A DNA stretch of 64,000 bases, from assembly GCA_043764095.1 (NCBI GenBank), contig JAYUKX010000007.1, positions 14,386-78,385 of the forward strand, in the 5' to 3' direction. The translations under genes were made by a program, and so were the position numbers. Below, in pieces: positions 35,035 to 45,032 of the stretch. Under the pieces are notes generated by a model. It did not search any database. It worked only from the letters and a program-made list of their open reading frames with translations, and was not told where the DNA came from. Each line of letters starts with the position of its first letter. The first letter of the stretch is position 1. The DNA is from M3007 sp043764095. GTDB lineage: Bacteria > Bacteroidota > Bacteroidia > Chitinophagales > Saprospiraceae.

Positions 35035-37371
35035 CTAAAACTCAATCTTATAACTCAAATTTGGTATCACGATACGCGCTAAATCTTTGTCCACTTTGTG
35101 ATCAATATAGTTATATTTAAAACCATTAAAATCGGGCTGACCTGAAATATTTAGGATTTTTAGCGCAATTTCACGTGTACTTTTATGTTTGTTTATTTTA
35201 AAACTGGCCGTAAAATGTACATTTAGTGCTGGATCTGATTGCTGAGAAAATGCGTTAGATTCATCAAATACAACCGCTTCCGATGATAAAGTAGCCGCTT
35301 CATTAATCGGCGAATACCGGTTGCCGCCCTGATAAGTTGCCCTTGTATTTACACTTAATGTATTTTGGTTATTTTTACCCATTTTCCACTCTTTACCTAT
35401 TAGAAAATTACATACATAGTTTCGGTTAAATCGCGTGTCGCGCCATACACCATCTCCGCCTTTATACTTTGATTCAAAGAGCGAACCACTCAACAAAAAA
35501 TAATAACCTTTTGAGATATATTTCTCCAAAGTGAGGTCAATACCATAGTTTCTACCTCCACCGGTATTTTGTAATTTTTCCGCAAAAAACCAATCGCCTT
35601 GAAGATTAAGGAACGAAAACGAACTATTTGCCATGACTGGAACAGAAAATAATTGCTGATAATACGGTTCCACTTTAATATGTACCAAATCTGTCACATT
35701 CCAATCATAACTGAGTACAAAATGGTTCGATTTTGTGAAATCTAGGTTTTTATTTACGGCTGATGCACCTGTTGTAAGTGAATTATTGAAGTAATAATTT
35801 AATTGTTCTAAACGACTATGCAGGCCATAAGCTATACCCACAGCATGATTTTGTTTTAGTTGATACCGGAAACCAAGTCTCGGTTCTACTGTGTAATGAT
35901 TATTCAGCGTGAACCATTGCGCATTGACCCCAATATTCATTACTAATTTTTCAGAAAGGCTAACAGCGGAACTACTATAAGCCGAAAGTAATGTGCTTCG
36001 GCCATTTGAATTTACAATTTCTTGGGTTGGTGCATCAGGAGCAAACGACTTGTTCAATAGTATATCGTACATCATACCAGTGATCAATATGCCGGTTTTG
36101 TTGGTATGTTTTTGACTGAATGTCTTATTGATAAAGGAAGATAAAATAAGGTTTGTATTTGCCACCTGAATTTTGCTCTGTGGTATTAGTGACAACTCAG
36201 TACTGAGTTTTTGAGCCGTCCAGTCCGTTTCGTTTGTGGTAGCGGCTAAGGTTGTTTTCAGGTAAGCATTTTTTTTGAAAAAATACTTATGATCGAAGCC
36301 CACTGACCCCATATATCGTTTGATGACATTGTCTTCTTTATCATCAAAATACCTCCATGCGGTACTGTCAGTTTTAGGTTTAGCACTTGCACCATCTATC
36401 AAACCAATGCCCCAAACAGTAAAAATTCCACTCTTTTTTGTCGGGAAATTCAACTTAAACGAAAGGTCTTGATACTTAATACTTTCAGCGTCATCGGGCA
36501 GCAATGGTGATAACAGTGCTAAAGTAGAATATCTATAATTAAAAAGATAGGAGGATTTGTTGCCTTTTTTAAAAGGGCCTTCGGAGGACGCGTCTAAACC
36601 AATGATACCTGCCTGAAGTGTATGTTCTCGCTTTTCATTGTTCCCTTTTCGCATCGCAATATCAAAAACGCCCGATAAGGCATTATTGTATTCTGCGGGA
36701 AAAGCCCCCGTAAAAAAGTCTGAATTGGCCAGCATTTGACTACTCAAAGCAGTCAATAAACCACCGCCAAATGATTGTAAATCACCAAAATGATTAGGAC
36801 TTGGTATTTCTACGCCTTCCATTTTCCATTGTAGAAATTTAGGTGCGTTACCCCTTACAATGATTCCATTTTGCCCTGTATTTCCAGCAACTCCAGCAAA
36901 TGATGTGGCCAAACGAGCGGGATCGTCAAATCCGCCGGCATATCGTTTGGCCTCTTCTACACTCAACATTCTGGCACTTACGGTGGCCATTGCATTGAGT
37001 GGTTGTTCTTTGTTGACGCGGGGGCGTATCGATACTTCTCCGAGTAAAGTACTGTTTTCCTTTAATTGAATGGTTAAAAAGATCTGTTTGGCCGAATTCA
37101 CCTCCACTTCACGAATAATAGCGGGGTCGTAACCAACACAAATAACCTTTAGATCATACCTCCCAACAGGTACATTTTTGAGTGTAAAATTGCCTAGCGT
37201 ATCGGACATTGTACCGATGGAGGAGTTGGTATTGAGCAATCCTATGGACGCAAATTCGATAGGCGTATTTGAAGCGTTGTCAATAACCGTCCCACTAATA
37301 CTTTGAGTGGGCTGGGCAATCAATTGTAGTGTCAAAGACACCATTGCAAAAGAAAAAATAAATCGTATCAT
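35035..37371 (-). CDS. TonB-dependent receptor
   Basis: Order of parts: signal peptide (MIRFIFSFAMVSLTLQLIAQ), carboxypeptidase-regulatory-like domain (SISGTVIDNASNTPIEFASIGLLN..., ~residues 25-105), plug (FAGVAGNTGQNGIIVRGNAPKFLQWKMEGVEIPSPNHFG), and a 22-strand-type barrel ending YKIEF with terminal phenylalanine. I chose the ATG at 37371; the frame further upstream runs into the regulator gene. The PAS-LuxR regulator gene ends 73 bases upstream in the same direction and may control it. The ligand is unknown. Confidence 0.88.
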   Translation of the reverse strand: MIRFIFSFAMVSLTLQLIAQPTQSISGTVIDNASNTPIEFASIGLLNTNSSIGTMSDTLGNFTLKNVPVGRYDLKVICVGYDPAIIREVEVNSAKQIFLTIQLKENSTLLGEVSIRPRVNKEQPLNAMATVSARMLSVEEAKRYAGGFDDPARLATSFAGVAGNTGQNGIIVRGNAPKFLQWKMEGVEIPSPNHFGDLQSFGGGLLTALSSQMLANSDFFTGAFPAEYNNALSGVFDIAMRKGNNEKREHTLQAGIIGLDASSEGPFKKGNKSSYLFNYRYSTLALLSPLLPDDAESIKYQDLSFKLNFPTKKSGIFTVWGIGLIDGASAKPKTDSTAWRYFDDKEDNVIKRYMGSVGFDHKYFFKKNAYLKTTLAATTNETDWTAQKLSTELSLIPQSKIQVANTNLILSSFINKTFSQKHTNKTGILITGMMYDILLNKSFAPDAPTQEIVNSNGRSTLLSAYSSSAVSLSEKLVMNIGVNAQWFTLNNHYTVEPRLGFRYQLKQNHAVGIAYGLHSRLEQLNYYFNNSLTTGASAVNKNLDFTKSNHFVLSYDWNVTDLVHIKVEPYYQQLFSVPVMANSSFSFLNLQGDWFFAEKLQNTGGGRNYGIDLTLEKYISKGYYFLLSGSLFESKYKGGDGVWRDTRFNRNYVCNFLIGKEWKMGKNNQNTLSVNTRATYQGGNRYSPINEAATLSSEAVVFDESNAFSQQSDPALNVHFTASFKINKHKSTREIALKILNISGQPDFNGFKYNYIDHKVDKDLARIVIPNLSYKIEF

Positions 37372-37444
37372 GTATATTTGAATATTAGAAGGTGCAAAAG
37401 TCCCGCTAACCCTCATTCCACACAATACTGATTTATCAGTATGC

Positions 37445-38215
37445 CTAGTCCAATAGCCCAAATTTTGCAGCAAACATGACCGCTTCAAATGAATTATTAG
37501 CCCCCAATTTTTCTAAAAACTTTTGCCGATGCGTATTCACGGTATGCACACTAATGGAAAGTTTATCCGAAATTTCCTTACTTAATAGACCTTTTCTGAC
37601 CAATTTCAATATTTCTATTTCTCTTTTTGTTAATTCAAACTGTATCGGGGAAGCAGCCTCAACAGGGATAATTTTTCCTGTTCTAAAATTTAACAATTGA
37701 CTCTTTACCTGTTCATTTTCTTCTTGATTGGGAGAAACATCTACAATGCCAAGCATCAACCAGATTTGACCCTTTTTGTCTAACTCCAATATTTGATACT
37801 GCTCCACCAACCTCATATATTTATTTTCAGCATTCAGCATCCGATATTCTTTGATGTGCTTATGGTTTAGTTTTTCATCATTTGAAAAAGCATTAAACAT
37901 TTTTAACACCGAAACAGCGTTTATGGCCATCGTTGTTTTATCTGTTGGATGAATTTTGCCATCAAAAAAATGGAAACTTGTTTCAGCATAATCGGCAGGC
38001 GTATAACCAAGTAATTTTCCAAAATTTGAGGAATAAAATAGTATATCCTTTTTATTGATATCAAAAAGACAAATGCCTGAATTACCAATATCGGATAGTA
38101 CCTGAAGCGTGGCAATATGCTTTGGTATTACGGAATAGTCCAAATCCTTTTCATCGAATTTGTACTGCATTAAAAACTTAAAAAAAATTTCTTGAATACT
38201 GTTATTTTCGGACAT
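37445..38215 (-). CDS. PAS-domain LuxR-type transcriptional regulator
   Basis: The first ~190 residues include a PAS-like sensor (GICLFDINKKDILFYSSNFGKLLGYTPADYAETSFHFF...HPTDK). The C-terminal ~65 residues are a GerE/LuxR helix-turn-helix (FELTKREIEILKLVRKGLLSKEISDKLSISVHTVNTHRQKFLEKLG). It is cytoplasmic. Its position directly upstream of the TonB receptor gene suggests receptor expression as one target. Confidence 0.85.
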   Translation of the reverse strand: MSENNSIQEIFFKFLMQYKFDEKDLDYSVIPKHIATLQVLSDIGNSGICLFDINKKDILFYSSNFGKLLGYTPADYAETSFHFFDGKIHPTDKTTMAINAVSVLKMFNAFSNDEKLNHKHIKEYRMLNAENKYMRLVEQYQILELDKKGQIWLMLGIVDVSPNQEENEQVKSQLLNFRTGKIIPVEAASPIQFELTKREIEILKLVRKGLLSKEISDKLSISVHTVNTHRQKFLEKLGANNSFEAVMFAAKFGLLD

Positions 38216-38334
38216 TTTTGAATTAAAATTTAATATCTGTTGCTATAATTCCAACAGGTATCATTTGAATAATTTTTATATGGGACAAAATTAACGATGT
38301 TTTATCGGCAATATGCTTTCGGAGTAGAACATTT

Positions 38335-38901
38335 TTAAGCATTTGCGCTGATAATTTTACTTAGTTCCTCTTTTTCAAATTCCATAGTAGCCAACACCGA
38401 AATGATAAATTCAGTTTTCATAGTCGTATAATTCTCACTTGTTATTTTAAAATTATCGGTTAATGATATTTTTAGTTGTCCATACTTTTCTACTAAATTG
38501 GTATCTTTTCTAAGCGCATCACGAAACAATAAGTGATTTTTCAAGGCTAAACTGTCCGCGAAGCAAACATAAAGATGGTGAGGCTGCCATTTCTGTTTTG
38601 GAGACGCGGAAGGTGTATCATCAGACGTTTGTCTAAATGCAAAACGCCCAGCAATACCTTGTTCTCCTTTGGATATATAGCCAATTTTTTCAAGTCGTAG
38701 TGTTATATCATCGAGTAGGTTTTTGTTGTCAATAATGATGTCAATATCTAAAATGGGTTTTGCAATTAACCCCGAAATAGCAGTGCTTCCTACGTGCTGT
38801 ATATCTATTTCCAAGCCATTAAGTTGTGCCTTGATGACCTGATTGATTTTTTCAAATTCAATTTTCCAGTTGGAATTATATGGTTCGATAAATTTTGTCA
38901 T
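38335..38901 (-). CDS. GrpB/UPF0157-family protein
   Basis: A nucleotidyltransferase-fold protein of the GrpB family: IQHVGSTAISGLIAKPILDIDIIID is the signature, followed by HHLYVCFADSLALKNHLLFRDALR. I chose the ATG at 38901 (MTKFIEPYNSNWK), which gives 188 residues, close to the family length; an alternative ATG lies at 38913. The biochemical role of the family is poorly defined. Confidence 0.8.
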   Translation of the reverse strand: MTKFIEPYNSNWKIEFEKINQVIKAQLNGLEIDIQHVGSTAISGLIAKPILDIDIIIDNKNLLDDITLRLEKIGYISKGEQGIAGRFAFRQTSDDTPSASPKQKWQPHHLYVCFADSLALKNHLLFRDALRKDTNLVEKYGQLKISLTDNFKITSENYTTMKTEFIISVLATMEFEKEELSKIISANA

Positions 38902-38997
38902 AGTTGAGGTCATTGATTTGATATTTGAGTAAGCGCAAGTAATTTTGCTTGGGCTAATACACAATAAATTCGGTACAAAAGCCCCACGCTCTACCTT

Positions 38998-39348
38998 CTA
39001 TTTTGATTGCCTTTTTAAGTGAAGCGCCCTCACAAATAAAAACAATGGAAAACCAAAAGCGTAAGCAACAAATACAGTCAACAAAAGATACAACCATATT
39101 TTTTTCATTTTCAATCGAATACCTTCCACAATGATAAAAAATGTCCCAGCCATTGTCCCAATCCAAAAATCGAGGGTCAAACTTTTTGCATAATAGTTAT
39201 CTGTCCAAGTACTGCTAATAAACTCCACACTGTCAAAATCGCCATTTTGCTCTATGACGCCAAGCATGGCATAGTAAAAAGTGAATCCACCGCCAACAAT
39301 TGCCAGTAGAAGATAGAAATAATGCTTGTTATTTGAAATGATATTCAT
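38998..39348 (-). CDS. DUF2834-type membrane protein
   Basis: A 116-residue protein with three to four hydrophobic helices, for example YFYLLLAIVGGGFTFYYAML and YLLLTVFVAYAFGFPLFLFVRAL. The C-terminal FGFPLFLFVRAL pattern is typical of DUF2834 membrane proteins. Function unknown. It lies 33 bases upstream of the GrpB-like region in the same direction. Confidence 0.65.
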   Translation of the reverse strand: MNIISNNKHYFYLLLAIVGGGFTFYYAMLGVIEQNGDFDSVEFISSTWTDNYYAKSLTLDFWIGTMAGTFFIIVEGIRLKMKKIWLYLLLTVFVAYAFGFPLFLFVRALHLKRQSK

Positions 39349-39588
39349 GTTTGTATTGTGCTTCGATCAAAGGTAGATAAAATATTGAAATCATGCAATA
39401 ACGTTGAATAAAAAAGGTTAACCCCTTGAAAACAAGACAATTACAATCAAAAAAAACATTTTTACTCCCAAAAACAACCAAGGAAAACAAAAGACCTAGC
39501 GTTATTAGTTTCCTACATCGTATGTTTGCATAAATTATCCAACACAAATCTAGATTAATTTCCACAAAACTAATTCTTTTCAAAAAAA

Positions 39589-40854
39589 TTGACCATCCAT
39601 ACCCAAATTTGTATCATAGGAGCAGGGCCCGCCGGTGCCACCACCGCGTTGTTCCTCGCTAAAGCGGGTATTCCACATATTATCGTGGATGCGGCGCAGT
39701 TTCCCCGCGATAAAGTATGCGGTGATGGACTTGATCTTAAAGTGATGCGGATATTGCAGCATTTGGATCCGAATATCCTGACCCACGACATCCAGCAAAA
39801 CAATGGATTTTCGCCGTCTTGGGGTACACGAATCATTACACCTAATGGAAAATACGTTGATTTGGATTACCAACCTAGTACAAAAGAGGCGCAACTGCCA
39901 TTGTATCAAGTTTCCCGAAGAGCACATTTCGATCATTTTTTGGTACAACGTTTTGATCCAAAATATACAGATTTCAGGCAAAATACCACTGTGCAATCAC
40001 TCGTGCGCGAGGGCGACATTTGGCGTATTAATGCCCAAAACGAAGGGAAAAACCTTGAAATAACGTGTAATCTTGTAATTGGGGCGGATGGTGACCATTC
40101 AGTGGTATTGCGGGCGATCGGGGATAGAAAAATAGAGCGCAGGCATTATGCCGCATCGCAACGGCAATACTGGAGCGGCGTAACGGGTATGCACCCAGAC
40201 GGATTGATTGAGTTTTATTTTCCCAAATCATTGCCTTGGTCGTATTTCTGGATTTTCCCGCTGCCCAATGGCGAGGCTAATGTGGGTTTTATCATGTTGA
40301 GCGAACCCGTAGCAAAACTCCAAATCAATATCCGCAAAGAATTACAGCGTATTATTACAGAAGACCCTGTGATCGCTCCGCGTTTTAAAAACGCTACGCC
40401 TTTGGACAAACCCGCTGGCTGGGGGCTTCCGCTCTCCTCGCGCAGGCGAAAACCATTTGGCGATGGCTTTATGCTGGTTGGCGATGCGGCTTCACTGATT
40501 TGCCCTATTACTGGCGAGGGTATCGGAACGAGTATGCTTTCTGGGTATTTAGCGGCACAATTTGCCACCAAATCTGCCGAAAAAAAACAGTATGACGCAT
40601 CCATGTTTGTGGGTTATGAAAAAGAACTCTACCGCAGGCTCAATGATGAAATACTGATGGGTCATTTGGTGTATTATTTGCAAAAATTGCCTTGGAAATG
40701 GAGCGCATGGGCGTTAAATATGGTGTTACCCTCGCGGTGGCTGGGGTATGCTTTTCGACGTATGGCAAAGGGGTGGTTGAATACGGCGGTGCATAAACAA
40801 ATTCAGATCAAACATGGAGTGGTGTCCGCTACTCAACCTGCCAAATATTCATAA
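39589..40854 (+). CDS. Geranylgeranyl-reductase-family FAD-dependent oxidoreductase
   Basis: The N-terminus is a Rossmann FAD-binding fold (CIIGAGPAGATTALFLAKAG). Later family motifs are VCGDGLDLKVM, VIGADGDHSVVLRAIG and FMLVGDAASLICPITGEGIGTSM. The start is a TTG at 39589, the only start just ahead of the conserved Rossmann sequence. Family members reduce isoprenoid chains or oxidise aromatic and polyketide substrates; the specific substrate is not predictable. No isoprenoid genes are adjacent. Confidence 0.8.
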   Translation: MTIHTQICIIGAGPAGATTALFLAKAGIPHIIVDAAQFPRDKVCGDGLDLKVMRILQHLDPNILTHDIQQNNGFSPSWGTRIITPNGKYVDLDYQPSTKEAQLPLYQVSRRAHFDHFLVQRFDPKYTDFRQNTTVQSLVREGDIWRINAQNEGKNLEITCNLVIGADGDHSVVLRAIGDRKIERRHYAASQRQYWSGVTGMHPDGLIEFYFPKSLPWSYFWIFPLPNGEANVGFIMLSEPVAKLQINIRKELQRIITEDPVIAPRFKNATPLDKPAGWGLPLSSRRRKPFGDGFMLVGDAASLICPITGEGIGTSMLSGYLAAQFATKSAEKKQYDASMFVGYEKELYRRLNDEILMGHLVYYLQKLPWKWSAWALNMVLPSRWLGYAFRRMAKGWLNTAVHKQIQIKHGVVSATQPAKYS

Positions 40855-40941
40855 AAAATTTGCCTACCTTTTTTGATACTAAACCGTTGGGCTAAGTGTT
40901 TACCATATTTCATCATTCTAAAACATATCATTACAAGTAAA

Positions 40942-41961
40942 ATGCATAAATTATTATCAACACTCGTATTAATCGCCTTTTCACAGGTCGTATTTGCACA
41001 AGCATTCACGCTGCAAATCGACTCTTTATTGGCGACACAAAAACAAAAAAAGTTCAACGGTATTATTCTGATTACTAAAGGCGAAAAATCGCAATATTTA
41101 AAGGTGCAAGGCTATTCCAATTTGGCTCAAAAAACGCCATTAAACCTTGACGATCAATTTGTTATAGGTTCTATCAGCAAACAAATTACAGCAGTTCTTG
41201 TGCTTCAGGATTATGAAAAAGGCCAAATTGAATTGAATGTGCCCATCCGAAAATACTTACCCGATTGGAAACAAACTTGGTTGGATTCTGTCACCGTTCA
41301 TCAATTATTGACCCATACACATGGCATTGTGGCTTATGAGCAGCCTTTGGATTTTGTGCCGGGTTCTAAATTTGTTTATTCGCAAATTGGCTACGAAATA
41401 CTATCCAAAATACTGGAAAGTGTTACGCAAAAATCCTTCGCCCGCCTTTCGAGTTCGCTGTTCAAACGCTACAAAATGCTACACACTTACCACCCTGATT
41501 TGCATAAGCACAAACATTTGGTAACGGGTTACACAGAACTCAAGGATGGTACTTTAAATATTGAAAAAGCCAGTTTTCAAAATTATGTAGCGGCAGGCTC
41601 GTTTATTTCCACCGCAAACGATCTTTTATTGTGGAACAAGGCACTATACGGCGGTAAGTTATTATTGCCCAAAACGATGGAACTAATGACCACAAGACAG
41701 AAAAATGCAACCAGAGAGCACCCCATGTTTGGCACAACAGATTATGGTTATGGCATCACGGTAGATAACAGAGATGGTATGCTTCAATACGGAACTACAG
41801 GTTTTGCTCCGGGTTTTTGCTCTATGAATTTCTACTATCCGGCTACCAAAACGAGTATTATTATTCTGGAAAATATAACGTATAATGTAAACGATCTGAA
41901 AAAAACGTTTGCGACGCAATTGGGGGTTTGGAAAATGGTGCGGAATAAAATTAATGATTAA
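40942..41961 (+). CDS. Exported serine hydrolase, class C beta-lactamase-like
   Basis: The signal peptide is LSTLVLIAFSQVVFAQ; I chose the ATG at 40942 (MHKLLSTL) because the longer frame would bury it. The S-x-x-K nucleophile is in IGSISKQITAVLVL. The usual YxN motif reads YSQ (KFVYSQIGYEIL), an unusual change. Penicillin-binding or esterase activity cannot be told apart from sequence. The gene overlaps the convergent cyclase gene by 11 bases. Confidence 0.82.
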   Translation: MHKLLSTLVLIAFSQVVFAQAFTLQIDSLLATQKQKKFNGIILITKGEKSQYLKVQGYSNLAQKTPLNLDDQFVIGSISKQITAVLVLQDYEKGQIELNVPIRKYLPDWKQTWLDSVTVHQLLTHTHGIVAYEQPLDFVPGSKFVYSQIGYEILSKILESVTQKSFARLSSSLFKRYKMLHTYHPDLHKHKHLVTGYTELKDGTLNIEKASFQNYVAAGSFISTANDLLLWNKALYGGKLLLPKTMELMTTRQKNATREHPMFGTTDYGYGITVDNRDGMLQYGTTGFAPGFCSMNFYYPATKTSIIILENITYNVNDLKKTFATQLGVWKMVRNKIND

Positions 41962-44146
41962 CGTGATATTCACGTTCCAAAAAATACATATCAATTTCCC
42001 CCTTGTTTTTGGCCATTAATTGCCCACGATGGATACAGGTAAAATCATTGTTAATCAAAGCAAATGTACTTTGGCTGATATTGATTTTACCTGGTTCACT
42101 ATTGTTTTCCATCCTAGCGGCGGTATTGACGGTGTCGCCCCATATATCATAAGCGAATTTTTTAACACCTACAATACCCGCCACCACTGGCCCGCTATTT
42201 AGGCCAATCCTGATGTCAAAAGAATCGGGGTTGGTCTGCTTTCGTGCTTGGATAAACTGACGAATTTCAATGGCTGCCTGTGCTGCGTTGTGCGCATGTG
42301 CGCCACTGGCCATGGGTAATCCCGACACGGCCATATATGCGTCTCCGATAGTTTTAATCTTTTCCAGTCCGTGTTTTTCTACTATTTCATCGAATGCTTT
42401 AAAACAAAAATGCAACTCGCTCACCAGTTCTTGTGGCGACAAATGCTCCGAAACCTTTGTAAAATTAACAAAATCGGTAAAAAGCACCGTTACATCATCG
42501 AATAGTTTGGCATTTGCGTGGCCTTTTTCCTTGAGTTCAGCAGCCACCTCTGCGGGTAGGATATTCAACAATAAATCGTCCGATTTTTGTTTTTCCAGTT
42601 GGATGATGTTGTTGGTTTTTTGTTGCAATTTGAAATTTCGGAAAATAAAAAACGAGAGCAATCCCAATAAAAACAGGCCTATTAAATATAAATATTGTTG
42701 TATCCTTTGAGCGCGCAGTTCGTTATCTTGCAATAAAAGTTGAGATTGCTGAAGGCTTACCTGAGTGGCTTGTAAGTCTCGGTCTTTTTCAGCAAGCACC
42801 AATCGTTCTTCTTTGGCTTGGCTTTGGCTTTGTTCGTATTGGAGATCGGCTTGAGATTTCAAATAGGCCAATCGTTGCAATTCTTGCTGTTTATTGGCAA
42901 TATCAACGGCATTTTGTTTCAAGGTCAATTCTTGCTGCTGCTTGGTTGCTATTAAAATCTGTTCTTTTAGTTGCGCGCTTGTGATCAATTGCTGCTGTTT
43001 GAATGCATTTTCGGTTTTACTAAACTCGAACTGTAAAGTCTTTTTTGTTACTTGCTTTTGCTTCTCCACATTGTCAATACTATCGCGGAGCGCAATAAAA
43101 GATCGGTAACTAATATACGCACTATCGTATTTTCCTGTAGCCTCATAAATGGTACTTAGATTTTTTAATGCCTTGCTCTCTACGGCCATTTCGCCAAGAG
43201 TATTCGCCATTGTACGTGCTTGCGATGCATAATTTAGTGCGTTTTTGTAATTCTTTTGAGAAAGCCAGATATCACTAATATTGAAGTATATGTCGGCTAT
43301 TCCCTTTTTATCCTTAATGCTTTCGTAGAGCGACAAAGCCCTGTTTTGATAATCCAATGCTTGCTGGTAATCTAACATTTGTGCATAAACATTACCAATA
43401 TTAGCCAAATTATTGGCAATTGGTGCTTTATTCCCTGATTTTTCGTTGATCACCAATGCCTTTTTCTTGTATTCTAATGCTTTTGGCAAATCGGATAATT
43501 GGGTATATGCATTACCTAGGTTGACCAAAATCCCAGCCGTACTTTGCCCATTTCCTATAGATTCACTAATCGGTAAGGCGTTCTGGAAATACTCAATTGC
43601 CTTAGGAAAATCCTTCAGTTCTGAATGGATATTCCCAATATTGGCCAATGTATTGATCATACCAGCCTTATTACCTATTTTTTCTACCATCAGCAAAGCC
43701 TTTTGATAGTTTTCTAATGCTTTTGGGAAGTCAAATACATAGGCATATACCAAACCAATATTATTGTAATTATTAGCAATGCCTTGAATATTGCCGGTGG
43801 TTTCATTGATGGCCAACGCTTTTTGGTAGTTTTCCTGCGCGGCTGTATAATCAGGGATATTGAGGTAATTATTCCCTCTTGCGCTGTAAGCACTGGCTAA
43901 AAACCGTTTATCCGCTAATTTTTCGGCGATTGCAATAGATTGGGAAGCATATTCTGTACCTTTCCTTGGATCAATATTGGCGTAATTTCGGGCAATTTGC
44001 GTCAGTAATTTAGCGCGTGTTGTGTCTTCTACCAGCCATGTGCGCTCTATTTTTAATAAAGAATCCAATACCCTTTGCTGCGCATTTGCGCTGACAAGCG
44101 TTTCAAAAAAGCAGGTTATGCATAAAAACAGGTGTAAATAACGCAT
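41951..44146 (-). CDS. TPR-containing class III adenylate cyclase
   Basis: Order of parts: signal peptide (LHLFLCITCFFETLVSANA); about seven TPR repeats to residue ~370; a long coiled coil rich in Gln and Lys; a membrane helix (YLYLIGLFLLGLLSFFIF); a coiled-coil linker; and a C-terminal class III cyclase domain. Metal aspartates are in LFTDFVNFTK and the second in GLNSGPVVAG. KIKTIGDAYMAV and DIWGDTVNTAARM carry the Lys and Asp that indicate ATP specificity. The architecture mirrors the LytS kinase above. The ATG at 44146 preserves the signal peptide. Confidence 0.9.
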   Translation of the reverse strand: MRYLHLFLCITCFFETLVSANAQQRVLDSLLKIERTWLVEDTTRAKLLTQIARNYANIDPRKGTEYASQSIAIAEKLADKRFLASAYSARGNNYLNIPDYTAAQENYQKALAINETTGNIQGIANNYNNIGLVYAYVFDFPKALENYQKALLMVEKIGNKAGMINTLANIGNIHSELKDFPKAIEYFQNALPISESIGNGQSTAGILVNLGNAYTQLSDLPKALEYKKKALVINEKSGNKAPIANNLANIGNVYAQMLDYQQALDYQNRALSLYESIKDKKGIADIYFNISDIWLSQKNYKNALNYASQARTMANTLGEMAVESKALKNLSTIYEATGKYDSAYISYRSFIALRDSIDNVEKQKQVTKKTLQFEFSKTENAFKQQQLITSAQLKEQILIATKQQQELTLKQNAVDIANKQQELQRLAYLKSQADLQYEQSQSQAKEERLVLAEKDRDLQATQVSLQQSQLLLQDNELRAQRIQQYLYLIGLFLLGLLSFFIFRNFKLQQKTNNIIQLEKQKSDDLLLNILPAEVAAELKEKGHANAKLFDDVTVLFTDFVNFTKVSEHLSPQELVSELHFCFKAFDEIVEKHGLEKIKTIGDAYMAVSGLPMASGAHAHNAAQAAIEIRQFIQARKQTNPDSFDIRIGLNSGPVVAGIVGVKKFAYDIWGDTVNTAARMENNSEPGKINISQSTFALINNDFTCIHRGQLMAKNKGEIDMYFLEREYHVNH

Positions 44147-44171
44147 CGTATGGATTTTTCCTGAACAAATT

Positions 44172-44750
44172 CTAATCAGCCACAAAAACGACATTAACAC
44201 ATGGTGCTACTCGAGTGTCATTCACTACATTTGGAAATGAGATGATTATGCCTGCGTCGATCGTTTCATTAAATGACTCGATTTTGATATTACCAACTAC
44301 GAGTGGAAATGTAAATTTTGAGCCGTCGTTTTTTGTTAGTCGGTAAAAAGAATTCGCCGTTACGGAAACACCAAATTTTGCATCTTTCGGTGCATTTATT
44401 GGCGCAATATCTACAAAAGCAGGTGTATGCTGTTGAGTGGAAACGATATCTTGAGTGGTGAGTAAAATGGGCACAAGACCTTTCAGATCCCATAGCCTAA
44501 CAACAAAATCGCCCGTGACAGGCAGTTTAATGCCCAACTGTTCAATTTTACCATTTTTTTGTGGGCTAAAAGTAAATCCATATTGCCATGTATTCATTGC
44601 AACTGGTGTAGTATCAATAATGATGGAGGTTTGTTCAAAAAAAGAAAAAAATGGACTTTCTTCCGTTGGGGTATTATTGTCTTTTTTACAAGCGAAAAAA
44701 AGGCTAGTACAAATAAGTAGCGCGCAGCATTTCAGTGTGTTAGAATTCAT
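44172..44750 (-). CDS. DUF4082-like lipoprotein
   Basis: A lipobox (SLFFACKK) marks lipidation at Cys21. The ~150-residue mature region resembles DUF4082 beta-sandwich domains (YGFTFSPQKNGKIEQLGIKLPVTGDFVVRLWDLKGLVPILLTTQ). Function unknown. It lies 25 bases upstream of the cyclase gene in the same direction, so the two may be co-transcribed. Confidence 0.7.
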   Translation of the reverse strand: MNSNTLKCCALLICTSLFFACKKDNNTPTEESPFFSFFEQTSIIIDTTPVAMNTWQYGFTFSPQKNGKIEQLGIKLPVTGDFVVRLWDLKGLVPILLTTQDIVSTQQHTPAFVDIAPINAPKDAKFGVSVTANSFYRLTKNDGSKFTFPLVVGNIKIESFNETIDAGIIISFPNVVNDTRVAPCVNVVFVAD

Positions 44751-44778
44751 GGTTGTCTTTTTATGATCAAATTATGGG

Positions 44779-44786
44779 CAAAATTA
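44779..44786 (-). promoter_or_regulatory. -7 box for the lipoprotein-cyclase operon
   Basis: TAATTTTG on the minus strand, about 29 bases upstream of the lipoprotein ATG, matches TAnnTTTG. Confidence 0.4.
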
Positions 44787-44834
44787 GGAATTATTTTGGT
44801 TTTATGATGCATTATTCAGAATATAAACGAATAC

Positions 44835-44896
44835 AAAAAAAATGCGGTTGAACGATTATTGGGTGGTAAAAACCCGATATACCGTTCAACCGCATT
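44835..44896 (-). terminator. Terminator of pnp
   Basis: On the minus strand a 14-bp perfect stem (AATGCGGTTGAACG / CGTTCAACCGCATT) is followed by a run of T residues. It lies about 140 bases after the pnp stop. Confidence 0.7.
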
Positions 44897-44941
44897 ATAT
44901 TGGTGGGGATGTTGCGTTACGACCGTTTGGCGTTGCGTTAC

Positions 44942-44970
44942 GTAGAGACGTTGCAATGCAACGTCTCTAC
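44942..44970. repeat. 29-bp perfect palindrome
   Basis: GTAGAGACGTTGCA and its complement flank one central A. It is surrounded by short GCGTTACG / CGTCACGC repeats. I recall very similar palindromes dispersed in cyanobacterial and some Bacteroidota genomes; I cannot confirm copy number here. Confidence 0.75.
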
Positions 44971-45032
44971 ACGTCACGCGTACGTCACGCGCACATTACG
45001 CACGTTATTGCGTCAAAAATAACGATCAAAAA

